Both the position numbers and the translations under genes were made by a program. This document shows positions 1 to 6,224 of a stretch of 14,226 bases of DNA, in pieces. Numbering within the stretch: position 1 is the first letter of the stretch; every line of letters begins with the position of its first letter. This stretch comes from Thermoflexus hugenholtzii JAD2 (GTDB taxonomy: Bacteria; Chloroflexota; Dehalococcoidia; SHYB01): positions 1 to 14,226 of the forward strand of contig CAMAVV010000021.1 of assembly GCA_945861815.1 (NCBI GenBank). Direction: 5' to 3'. Below the pieces are notes generated by a model. The model did not search any database. It was given only the letters and a program-made list of their open reading frames with translations, and was not told the origin of the DNA.

Positions 1-147
1 AACTTCTCGGAGACCCCTGGCCGCATCGAGCTTGCGCCACCCGTCATCGGCCAGCACACGCAAGAAATCATGGCGTCCCTTGGCTACACACAAGCTGAGA
101 CGGCGGCATTGAAAACATCGAAGGTGATCACGTGGCCTAACAATTGA
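1..147 (+). CDS. CaiB/BaiF class III CoA-transferase, C-terminal fragment
   Basis: The window opens inside this gene, and the last 48 codons and the TGA stop are visible. Residues read NFSETPGRIELAPPVIGQHT, followed by an EIMASLGYT segment and an ALKTSKVI end. This is the usual C-terminus of family III CoA-transferases: the TPG turn, a 'PxxGxHTxEI' stretch, then 'LGY...I..L....VI'. Such enzymes move CoA between a thioester and a free carboxylate. The catalytic Asp lies far upstream, outside the window, so activity cannot be judged. It runs in the same direction as the SDR 110 bp downstream, and a second, complete member of the family lies at 4684-6000 on the other strand. Family assignment is firm for so short a piece; the substrate is unknown. 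Confidence 0.85.
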   Translation, partial: NFSETPGRIELAPPVIGQHTQEIMASLGYTQAETAALKTSKVITWPNN

Positions 148-177
148 CACGACCTCTTCCTTTAATCCCTGCCCTGT

Positions 178-216
178 GAAGGGAAGGGAATTACCCCTTC
201 CTTCTCAGGGAAGGGG
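178..216. repeat. Intergenic palindromic element with two alternative hairpins
   Basis: In the gap between the CoA-transferase and the SDR, GAAGGGAAGGG (178-188) can pair with CCCCTTCCTTC (194-204), with one bulged base and an AATTA loop. The second arm can instead pair with GGAAGGGG (209-216) as a perfect 8-bp stem, CCCCTTCC (194-201). The two folds exclude each other. There is no T-run after either stem, so a classical terminator is unlikely. It resembles the GGGAAGGG/CCCTTCC intergenic palindromes common in GC-rich genomes. Confidence 0.5.
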
Positions 217-257
217 CCAGGGGTTAGGTCTCCGACAACAGATCAAAGGAGGCACAT

Positions 258-1067
258 ATGGACCAAAATAGCGCATCGCTCAAAGATAAAGTCGCCATCG
301 TCACCGGCGGCGGCGCGGGCATCGGCAAAGGCATCGCGATGACCTTTGCGAAGTTTGGCGCGCACGTCGTCATCGCCGATAAGGACGAGGCCGTAGGCAA
401 AAAAGCTGCTGCTGAGATACAGGCTCTCGGCCGCAAAAGCCTTGCCATCACGACCGATATCCGCAACTACGCCCAGGTGAAGGCTATGGTTGCGCAGACG
501 GTCCGGGAGCTTGGTGGCATCGATATCCTGGTGAACAACGCCGGCGGCACGCGCAGGCATTCGTTTCTCGAGCAAGGCGAAGAGGGCTGGCGCAAGCACA
601 TCGAGCTCAACTTCATGGGGCAGTTCTACTGCACTGAGCAGGCCGCCAAGGCGATGATCGCAGGGAAGCGCAAGGGCTCCATCATCTTCATCACCTCCAT
701 CGAAGGGCACCGCGCGGCGCCGTTGCGCGCCGTCTACAGCGCATGCAAGGCGGGCCTGGCGAACTTCACGCGCTCCCTGGCACTAGAGCTGAGCGAGCAC
801 GGCATCCGCGTCAACTGCGTCGCGCCCGACTTCGTCGATACGCCGCACACGATGACCAACATGACACCTGAGCGCATGGCCAGCATTTTGCGAGGGAACC
901 CTCTTGGGCGACTCACACAATCGGAAGACATCGGCGGCGCATGCGTCTACTTGTCGTCAGACCTTGCCGCCATGACCACCGGCATCACCATTCACGTGGA
1001 CGGCGGCACCATGGCGAGCAGCGGCTGGATGCGCGATGCGAAAGAAGGCTGGACGCTGCATCCGTAA
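258..1067 (+). CDS. SDR-family NAD(P)-dependent oxidoreductase (classical)
   Basis: A 269-residue classical short-chain dehydrogenase/reductase; these enzymes interconvert alcohols and ketones with NAD(H) or NADP(H) in the cytoplasm. The dinucleotide-binding motif TGGGAGIG is at residues 16-23, NNAG at 93-96, the catalytic Ser at about 147, and YSACK at 160-164 (Tyr160, Lys164). The tail has the usual 'TTGITIHVDGG' strand at 240-250 and a short C-terminal extension. An acidic Asp41 after the second strand (VVIAD) hints at NAD preference, which is inference. The ATG is fixed by a near-perfect Shine-Dalgarno, AAAGGAGG at 245-252. It follows a CoA-transferase in the same direction, so it may act on a CoA ester. 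Its stop abuts the stop of the convergent gene with no base between. The exact substrate is not readable. Confidence 0.93.
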   Translation: MDQNSASLKDKVAIVTGGGAGIGKGIAMTFAKFGAHVVIADKDEAVGKKAAAEIQALGRKSLAITTDIRNYAQVKAMVAQTVRELGGIDILVNNAGGTRRHSFLEQGEEGWRKHIELNFMGQFYCTEQAAKAMIAGKRKGSIIFITSIEGHRAAPLRAVYSACKAGLANFTRSLALELSEHGIRVNCVAPDFVDTPHTMTNMTPERMASILRGNPLGRLTQSEDIGGACVYLSSDLAAMTTGITIHVDGGTMASSGWMRDAKEGWTLHP

Positions 1068-1661
1068 TCACCCCGAAGCCTTCCTCACCATCGGCGTCTC
1101 TTCGACCTTCGCCTTTTCCTTACGCCTATCGGCGGAGAGCTTCCGCTCTGCAACCTCGACAGCCTTTATAATCTCAGGGAAGATCGCCTGAACCTCATGC
1201 TGGTCAACCTTGATGGCGAGCCTCGGCGCATCTGCTTCCGTCAACAACGCCGGAATATTTTCCTTCAACTGCTCAAGTGCCCACGTCAGCGGCGAATCAC
1301 TCGTGACGTCCTTAAAGTAATGCCGGTCGTTCTTTTTCTCCGACGGAAAGATGTAATGATAGTGCGGGTCGCGGTCAAAACAATCGAAGCGCAAATGCTC
1401 TACCAACTTCCCATCGGCATTATCGAAGATATGGAGCGAGACGCCACGGTCATCGATAATCCTGCCCTCTTTTTTCAAGCGCTCCAGGGTTGCTCGTCGA
1501 TTGGGGTCTCCCACCCCCCCGGCGTCCTCAACGGCAAGCGCGATGTCAAAGTCCAACAAACGGTGCTCGACGCCGATCGTAATCGCGCCAGCCTTGATGT
1601 ATGTCGTATTCCCCGGCACCGGCGGTATCCCAATCCCAGGTATTTTCTTCAGCGTCGTCAT
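1068..1661 (-). CDS. Uncharacterised 197-aa protein with LRFDCFDRDPHYHY motif
   Basis: I do not recognise this protein with certainty. The chosen ATG at 1661 follows AAGGAG (1672-1677, 10 nt away) and a closer GGGAG. An earlier in-frame start at 1688 has no better site and would add nine residues. The sequence has no signal peptide or membrane segment. It opens with a Pro/Gly-rich stretch (IPGIGIPPVPG, 7-17). A short beta-looking segment LHIFD (76-80) leads into an aromatic, acidic and His-rich core, LRFDCFDRDPHYHY (90-103), then NDRHYFKD (111-118). A helix TWALEQLKENIPALL (126-140) follows. The last 25 residues are Lys/Glu-rich and probably disordered. The clustered His/Asp could bind metal or form an active site, which is inference. 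It lies downstream of two SDR genes on the same strand and may share their transcript. Confidence 0.8.
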   Translation of the reverse strand: MTTLKKIPGIGIPPVPGNTTYIKAGAITIGVEHRLLDFDIALAVEDAGGVGDPNRRATLERLKKEGRIIDDRGVSLHIFDNADGKLVEHLRFDCFDRDPHYHYIFPSEKKNDRHYFKDVTSDSPLTWALEQLKENIPALLTEADAPRLAIKVDQHEVQAIFPEIIKAVEVAERKLSADRRKEKAKVEETPMVRKASG

Positions 1662-1720
1662 AGCGCTCCCTCTCCTTGGCGTTACCACGCCTCACCCGCA
1701 TTTTCGCACAATAAATCACG

Positions 1721-1748
1721 TATTGCTCTTCTCAGGCGAGCAGCAATA
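1721..1748. promoter_or_regulatory. Inverted repeat upstream of the 197-aa protein gene
   Basis: TATTGCT (1721-1727) and AGCAATA (1742-1748) form a perfect 7-bp inverted repeat, with an inner CTC/GAG pairing around AGGC. It lies about 60 bp upstream of the start at 1661 in an AT-richer stretch. It could be an operator or a hairpin in a leader; no regulator is encoded next to it, so the role is open. Confidence 0.35.
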
Positions 1749-1794
1749 GCCCTGCGGGGGCAATGCACAGAAAGCAGCTAGCTAACGGAAAGTG

Positions 1795-1953
1795 TCAGAC
1801 CGTTACGCGGACGACGAAGGGGTTCCGGCTAGCCGGGTCTAGGCACCCTCGCATCTTGGCGACAACGGCGACTTTGTTTCCAGTAGCCATGTTCTTATTT
1901 CAGCCTCTCATACCATTTGTGCCTCGGCACGCCCATGCCAGGCATCTCCAGCG
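1795..1953 (-). pseudogene. Remnant of an SDR gene pair: C-terminal tail plus N-terminal head
   Basis: Read on the minus strand, 1953-1893 encodes a tail SLEMPGMGVPRHKWYERLK and a stop. This is nearly the tail of the SDR at 2867-3772 (YKWYEGVK there). Five bases further an ATG at 1890 starts MATGNKVAVV, identical to the first ten residues of the SDR at 1969-2862. It then departs from SDR sequence (AKMRGCLDPA...) and stops at 1795. The stretch 1861-1953 matches 2833-2925 at 84 of 93 positions by my hand alignment, without gaps. Several differences in the tail change residues conservatively or not at all, so it may derive from a once-functional paralogous pair rather than a fresh copy. It is too short to fold as an SDR. 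Confidence 0.75.
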
Positions 1954-1968
1954 ACGAGCGCTATGCCA

Positions 1969-2862
1969 TTACGCCCGCGGCAGGCCCCAAGTGCTCGGCG
2001 CCAAGGTCGCTGGCAACTGCTTCGGGTCCACAAGGCTGTGTTCCATGGCGAAGTTAGGAGCGAATACCTCTTGTCCCGAGTAAAACATCGGGTACGGATA
2101 CGTCGCGAGGAATGCGCAGACTGACGCTGGCACATCGAGAGACGCGCCTTTGCTCGAATCGCGGCCAAATGCTGCCATATCCGTCTTCATGCGCTCCGTC
2201 GACACATAGCCGGGGTCAAGATTGATGACAGCGATCTTGTGCTCTCGAAGTTCTTTGGCGAGTCCGGCCGCGATGCGATTGAACGCTGCCTTGCTCACCC
2301 CATAGCCAAGCCCGATTCCTCCGAGTTCGCCGGGCATCCCCGTTCCTACTTCTCGATAGCCTGCGCCCGATGAAAGGTTGATGATGATGCCGCCGCCTTG
2401 TTTCATCATGACTGGCACGGCGAGTTTCATGAGGTAAAGAGGAGCCAGCACGTTGCACGCAAAATGGTCATCGAATAGCTCGATCGGTGTGTCGATGAAG
2501 AGGTCCATGTGCCCAGGTCCGATATAGCGGGCGTTGTTGACAAGAACATCGATGCGCCCGAATTCCGCCATCGTTGTATCGACCAATCGCTTCAGGTCCT
2601 CACGCTTGAGCAAGTCGGCTTTGACGGTAAGCACACGCCGGCCAAGCTTCCGGATCTCCGCCGCCGTCGATTCCAAGCTTCCAGGTATCGGCTTCGTATT
2701 CGACTTCTTGACCGTCGAGGAATGTTCGAAGGCTTCCCCCTCTTGAATCGTTCGTGCGCAGATAACGACGTCGAAACCTTTTCTGGCCAAATGGATACTG
2801 CTGGCCTTTCCTATCCCTCGGCTGGAGCCCGTGACAACGGCGACTTTGTTTCCAGTAGCCAT
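1969..2862 (-). CDS. SDR-family oxidoreductase with inserted loop before the active-site Tyr
   Basis: A 297-residue short-chain dehydrogenase. TGSSRGIG (11-18) is the cofactor motif, and Arg37 after the second strand (ICARTI) suggests NADP, as inference. The structural Asn motif reads NNAR (109-112) instead of NNAG. The Ser pair is at 164-165 and YGVSK at 187-191. Ser to Tyr is 22-23 residues rather than the usual 13, because of an extra Gly-rich loop (about 168-185). There is also a longer loop at about 38-65 containing PIPGSLEST. Both insertions recall DHRS1/HSDL2-like SDRs. The ATG at 2862 lies 4 nt after the upstream SDR stop, with AAGGAG at 2875-2880 inside that gene, so translational coupling is likely. 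A degraded copy of its first ten codons lies just downstream at 1861-1890. Confidence 0.92.
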   Translation of the reverse strand: MATGNKVAVVTGSSRGIGKASSIHLARKGFDVVICARTIQEGEAFEHSSTVKKSNTKPIPGSLESTAAEIRKLGRRVLTVKADLLKREDLKRLVDTTMAEFGRIDVLVNNARYIGPGHMDLFIDTPIELFDDHFACNVLAPLYLMKLAVPVMMKQGGGIIINLSSGAGYREVGTGMPGELGGIGLGYGVSKAAFNRIAAGLAKELREHKIAVINLDPGYVSTERMKTDMAAFGRDSSKGASLDVPASVCAFLATYPYPMFYSGQEVFAPNFAMEHSLVDPKQLPATLAPSTWGLPRA

Positions 2863-2925
2863 GCTCTTATTTCACTCCTTCGTACCACTTGTACCTCGGC
2901 ACGCCCATGCCGGGCATCTCCAGCG
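2833..2925. repeat. Intact partner of the 93-bp duplicated gene junction
   Basis: This stretch covers the first ten codons of the SDR at 1969-2862, the 4-nt gap, and the last 19 codons of the SDR at 2867-3772. It recurs at 1861-1953 as a degraded direct repeat with nine differences in 93. Similarity stops abruptly at both edges. Confidence 0.85.
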
Positions 2926-3772
2926 TTGCGCCAACTGTTGCCTTGAAATACTTCTCGATGTCGCCGACGCTCCAGCCGTTCGGCATGAAGCCGAAGCGCT
3001 CTTCGCGAGGGTGGCGCATCAGCGCCAGCGTATCGCCGCTCAGGAAGATGATCTGTCCTGTCACCCAGTTCGACGCGTCGCTCGCCAGGTAGACGGCCAG
3101 GGGCGCGACGGTGTGGGCGGCGGGAACAGGCTCGTACCACGAATGATTCTCGACGGTGAACTCCCAGAACCATTTCATGTGCGTCGGCAATTGCTGTCCG
3201 GGCTTCGGGCGGATGGCGGCTGGCAGGATGCAGTTCACCCGCACGCCGTGGTCGGCAAGCTCCAGCGCCCAGCTCATGGTGCCGCTGATGATTGCGCCCT
3301 TGGCGGCGGCATAGGTTGAGATAGCGGGGTGGCCGTTGAGGGCACGGGAACTCATGGTGATGATGCTGCCGCTCTTCTGCTTCTTCATATGCTTTGCGGC
3401 GTGATGGGCGCAGGCGAACAGGCCTTTCACATGGATGTTGAGCGTCAGATCCAGGTCGGCCTCTTGCAGCTCCCAGATGGGCTTACCCGTCGTCTTGTGG
3501 GCGCAGGTCACCAGAGCATCGATCTTGCCGAATCGCTGAAGGCAGTCGTCGATGATGCGCCCTGCGCTCTCCCATCCGGCGACGGGTTCCGTGTTGGCGT
3601 AGGCTTGCCCGCCTGCCTTCGTGATGGCCTCCACAACGGCCTTCGCATTTTCGGCAACGATGTCGTTGACGAGGACCTTCGCGCCTTCCTTCGCCATGGC
3701 CTTCGCGAACTCGGAGCCAAGCAGCCCGCCGCCGCCCGTGATGACGACCGCCTTGCCATCGAGCATGCCCAT
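2867..3772 (-). CDS. Divergent SDR-family oxidoreductase (TCAH in place of NNAG)
   Basis: A 301-residue SDR. The glycine motif is TGGGGLLG (12-19), Ser141/142, Tyr154 and Lys158 (YAAAK) give the catalytic set at normal spacing, and GVRVNCILP (176-184) is typical. The Asn motif NNAG is replaced by TCAH (89-92); Asn112 in LNIHVKG is kept and is the likely catalytic Asn. The last 50 residues (PNGWSVGDIEKYF and the tail MPGMGVPRYKWYEGVK) extend past the normal SDR end; a 'GWS..DI' segment also occurs in hydroxyacyl-CoA dehydrogenase-like SDRs. The start at 3772 is chosen because AGGAGG lies 8 nt upstream (3781-3786); the frame stays open to 3991 but has no better site. It is the first gene after a TTGACA-N18-TACACT promoter and is followed 4 nt later by another SDR. 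Confidence 0.9.
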   Translation of the reverse strand: MGMLDGKAVVITGGGGLLGSEFAKAMAKEGAKVLVNDIVAENAKAVVEAITKAGGQAYANTEPVAGWESAGRIIDDCLQRFGKIDALVTCAHKTTGKPIWELQEADLDLTLNIHVKGLFACAHHAAKHMKKQKSGSIITMSSRALNGHPAISTYAAAKGAIISGTMSWALELADHGVRVNCILPAAIRPKPGQQLPTHMKWFWEFTVENHSWYEPVPAAHTVAPLAVYLASDASNWVTGQIIFLSGDTLALMRHPREERFGFMPNGWSVGDIEKYFKATVGATLEMPGMGVPRYKWYEGVK

Positions 3773-3801
3773 GGGAAACGCCTCCTGGAGAAACTGGCGC
3801 G

Positions 3802-3831
3802 AGTGTAGGTCGGCCCTCCGCGATGTGTCAA
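3802..3831 (-). promoter_or_regulatory. Sigma-70-like promoter for the two-SDR transcript
   Basis: On the minus strand, TTGACA (3831-3826) is followed after 18 bases by TACACT (3807-3802). The predicted transcript would begin near 3795, about 10 nt before the AGGAGG ribosome site at 3786-3781 and 20-25 nt before the start at 3772. The -35 box is a perfect consensus. Confidence 0.65.
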
Positions 3832-3930
3832 TGAACCGAACCCCGTTGCCGTTCGTATAGTTGCATGGCAGGAGTATCCTGTACACGGTCAAGGCGAGGC
3901 CCCAAGCATGGTAAATATAAGGAGTAAGAG

Positions 3931-4503
3931 ATGACCCAACAGAAAACGTCAGACGAGATTGCTTTGTTAGAGCAGGCCGTTGCCCATACACGGAAGTATG
4001 TGGCTGGCGCGAAGCCGAATCAGATGAACGACTCGACGCCCTGCGACAAGTGGAATGTGAAACAACTCCTCGACCACATCAGCGGCGCCGCCACCTACGG
4101 CATTGGCGTGCTTGGCGGCGCACAGGCCTCCGGTGAAGCCCATGACGCGGCCAAGGCCGGCACGACTGTCGAAGCCTATGACAAGGCAACGAAGCAGCTT
4201 GTTGCCGCCGCGAAGCAACCGGGAGCGTTGCAGAAGATGGTGAAGGGCCCCACAGGCGAGATGGCAGGAGGCAAGTTCTTGTCCATCATCACGAATGATG
4301 TCCTGATTCACGGCTGGGACCTGGCGAAGGCTACCAAGCAGGACACCAAACTGCCCGCCAACCTTGTCGAGACGATATATGCCGCGATGTCCCCTGGTTT
4401 CGCAAACCTCTCGAAGTCGCCGGCATTCAAGCCCGTGGTGTCCGTTGCCGCGAACGCCAGCTTGCAAGACAAGCTCATCGCGGGTCTTGGCCGCAAGCCC
4501 TAA
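3931..4503 (+). CDS. DinB / mycothiol-dependent maleylpyruvate isomerase-like protein (TIGR03086-type)
   Basis: A 190-residue soluble protein of the DinB/MDMPI four-helix-bundle superfamily, close to the TIGR03086 group. Its hallmarks are STPCDKWNVKQLLDHISG (35-52) and the metal-ligand region IHGWDLAKAT (126-135). His49, His127 and Asp130 are likely divalent-metal ligands. Characterised relatives use mycothiol or another low-molecular-weight thiol to isomerise or detoxify small molecules, but most TIGR03086 proteins have no known reaction. AAGGAG at 3919-3924 is six bases before the ATG. It is transcribed away from the SDR pair and ends before a strong terminator, so it is probably a single-gene unit. 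A thiol-dependent role in the neighbouring catabolic pathway is possible but unproven. Confidence 0.82.
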   Translation: MTQQKTSDEIALLEQAVAHTRKYVAGAKPNQMNDSTPCDKWNVKQLLDHISGAATYGIGVLGGAQASGEAHDAAKAGTTVEAYDKATKQLVAAAKQPGALQKMVKGPTGEMAGGKFLSIITNDVLIHGWDLAKATKQDTKLPANLVETIYAAMSPGFANLSKSPAFKPVVSVAANASLQDKLIAGLGRKP

Positions 4504-4525
4504 TTTCCCGCATCGCCTGAACGAC

Positions 4526-4563
4526 AAAAGCCCGCTCCGGCATCATGCCCGAGCGGGCTTTTT
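4526..4563 (+). terminator. Rho-independent terminator, possibly bidirectional
   Basis: AAAAGCCCGCTC (4526-4537) pairs perfectly with GAGCGGGCTTTT (4551-4562), giving a 12-bp stem with a 13-nt loop, followed by another T. It starts 23 bases after the stop of the DinB-like gene. The A-run on the left arm gives a four-T run on the minus strand, so it may also stop transcription from the convergent CoA-transferase gene. Confidence 0.9.
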
Positions 4564-4583
4564 AGTTTGCTCGATGCGGAATC

Positions 4584-4618
4584 ATCCCTTCAGTGTGCTC
4601 GGTGTTCTCCGTGGATAA
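4584..4618. repeat. Dispersed intergenic repeat, copy 1
   Basis: The 35-base stretch, whose core is TCGGTGTTCTCCGTGGATAA (4599-4618), matches 12743-12777 at 28 of 35 positions by hand alignment. It sits in the convergent gap between two gene ends. Confidence 0.6.
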
Positions 4619-4649
4619 ACTATCTTGATTTCCTGCCCATCTGTGTTGA

Positions 4650-4669
4650 TCGGTGTAATCTGTAGATAA
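4650..4669. repeat. Dispersed intergenic repeat, copy 2 (short, diverged)
   Basis: TCGGTGTAATCTGTAGATAA differs from the core of copy 1 at four of 20 positions and lies 32 bases after it, as a direct repeat. Confidence 0.45.
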
Positions 4670-4683
4670 TTTCTCCGCTTCCC

Positions 4684-6000
4684 TCATGCCACGTGCGGCG
4701 GATACTCGTCGCCGATGTGCCCTGCCGCCTCCAGCCGTTTGTACTCATCGTCGCCCACGCAAAGCAGTTCGCGATAGGCGTACTTGTTATGCTCGCCCAA
4801 GGTCGGCGGCGGCGTGCGTATCTTGTTCGGCGTCCTTGCCATCTTCCATATGATGCCTGGGTAGCGATGGGTTCCCGTGTCCGAGTGCGTCAGGGTCTCG
4901 AAGAAGCCGCGAGCGTTCAGGTGCGGGTCGGCGTAGGCGTCACGCTCGTCGTTCAGCACGCCCGCCGGCACGCCGAAGGATTGGAGCCGCGCCATGACCC
5001 ACTGATTGTCGTGCTGGCGCGTCCACTGCGTGACCCGCTCGTCGAGCAAGCGGCGTCGCTTATAGCGCCCGGCCTGTGTTGCGAAGGAGGGGTCGCTCGC
5101 CCAATCTGGGGTACCCATCGCCTTCACCAGGCCTTGCCACTCCGCATCGCTGCCCACGGCGATGGCGACCCACCGGTCGTCGCCGCTGCACTGGTAGGCG
5201 TTGTGCGGCGCGAAGTTTCCGAGGTCGTTCCCCTTCGGCCCGGCAACGCGCTTGTTCATCTGGTAGTCCAAAAGCATATCGCCGAAGTATGGGATGAGGC
5301 TCTCCACCTGCGCCAGTTCGATGAGCTGGCCTCTGCCGGTGCGGCGCAGCTCGTGGAGGGCAGCGGCCGCCGCGAAGCAGGCCGTCGCAGCGGCCGCCGC
5401 GTCGCCGAAGTAGATATCCTCCGTCATCGTCGGGTCTGAATCCTCGTAGCCGCGAATGAAGGTATGCCCAGCCGTGCCCTCCAGGTGCGAGCCGAGTGAG
5501 CGATAGTTGGCGTACGGCCCGTTGAGGCCGTAGGCCGGCATGCGCACCATGATGATGTCGGGCTTCACCTTGCGCAGGGCGGGATAGTCGATGCCGAGCT
5601 TCGTCACCGTCTCCGGCACGTTGTTCTCGATAACGATGTCGGAGATACTGACGATCTTCTTGAGGATATCGATCCCCTCCGGCGATTTCATGTCCATCGT
5701 CATGCTGAGCTTATTGCGGGCGTGGACCTGGAAGAAGGGCCAGCGGTTCCAGGGGCGCTTGCCTGGCTTGAAATCAGGGTAGGCGTACACCCATACCCGC
5801 GCCGAATCGAGAATGGCCTGGGAGGGACGCGCCATCCTGCCCCGCGTGTTCGGCTGGAAGTTTTGCAGCGGCTCCAGCCGGATGACCTCCGCGCCCCAGT
5901 CGGCAAGCAGCGTGCAGGCGTTGGTGCCTGCCAGGACAAGGGAGAGATCGGCGACGCGGATGCCTTCCAGGGGAAGGCGGTTGTTGACGGACGAGGGCAC
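4684..6000 (-). CDS. CaiB/BaiF class III CoA-transferase
   Basis: A complete 438-residue family III CoA-transferase, somewhat longer than the usual 390-410. The N-terminus LEGIRVADLSLVLAGTNACTLLADWGAEVI (from residue 11) is the canonical opening. DIVIENNVPET (121-131) and GLNGPYANYRSLG (158-170) are family signatures. Asp200 in YFGDAAAAA aligns with the catalytic Asp of formyl-CoA transferase, and the helix ending RTGRGQLIELAQVES (219-233) follows. The N-terminal domain carries an insertion around 46-92 rich in Trp/Tyr/Pro. Translation starts at GTG (6000), supported by AGGAG five bases upstream (6006-6010) and a TTGACA-N17-TATCCT promoter. The enzyme would move CoA onto an organic acid. Its neighbours suggest catabolism of a hydroxylated or keto acid; the substrate is not identifiable. 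Confidence 0.93.
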   Translation of the reverse strand: MPSSVNNRLPLEGIRVADLSLVLAGTNACTLLADWGAEVIRLEPLQNFQPNTRGRMARPSQAILDSARVWVYAYPDFKPGKRPWNRWPFFQVHARNKLSMTMDMKSPEGIDILKKIVSISDIVIENNVPETVTKLGIDYPALRKVKPDIIMVRMPAYGLNGPYANYRSLGSHLEGTAGHTFIRGYEDSDPTMTEDIYFGDAAAAATACFAAAAALHELRRTGRGQLIELAQVESLIPYFGDMLLDYQMNKRVAGPKGNDLGNFAPHNAYQCSGDDRWVAIAVGSDAEWQGLVKAMGTPDWASDPSFATQAGRYKRRRLLDERVTQWTRQHDNQWVMARLQSFGVPAGVLNDERDAYADPHLNARGFFETLTHSDTGTHRYPGIIWKMARTPNKIRTPPPTLGEHNKYAYRELLCVGDDEYKRLEAAGHIGDEYPPHVA

Positions 6001-6035
6001 TGCGGCTCCTGCAGGTCAGGCATTCAGATTCGGGC

Positions 6036-6064
6036 AGGATAGTTGGCGTGCTAGCGACTGTCAA
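6036..6064 (-). promoter_or_regulatory. Sigma-70-like promoter for the CoA-transferase gene
   Basis: On the minus strand, TTGACA (6064-6059), a 17-base spacer and TATCCT (6041-6036) give a near-consensus promoter. The predicted start of transcription is near 6029, just upstream of the AGGAG site and the GTG start at 6000. Confidence 0.65.
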
Positions 6065-6153
6065 CGATTCCTTCTGTTGGAAGCGAAAGTCACCCACGGC
6101 AAAGGTGCAGCGCGTCCCCGTACATTGCATGAAGTCCCTGCCTGCCGATGTGC

Positions 6154-6182
6154 TTGACACGCAGCATACCGCATGATGGAAT
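6154..6182 (+). promoter_or_regulatory. Possible promoter for the toxin-antitoxin pair
   Basis: TTGACA (6154-6159) is followed after 17 bases by TGGAAT (6177-6182), a perfect -35 with a weak -10. It faces the antitoxin gene about 40 bases downstream. The -10 lacks the conserved second A, so this is tentative. Confidence 0.35.
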
Positions 6183-6224
6183 GGAATCGGATGGAAGTTC
6201 GGATTATTGGAAAGTTGGAAAATC

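Noticed and set aside
144..149. Perfect TTGACA overlapping the end of the CoA-transferase gene, as a promoter for the first SDR
   Set aside because: The only -10-like word (TTTAAT, 161-166) is 11 bases away; nothing suitable lies at 16-18 bases.
1908..2168. 86-codon minus-strand frame over the end of an SDR gene and the remnant
   Set aside because: It is out of frame with both the SDR and the remnant tail, Arg/Ser-rich, and has no start site support.
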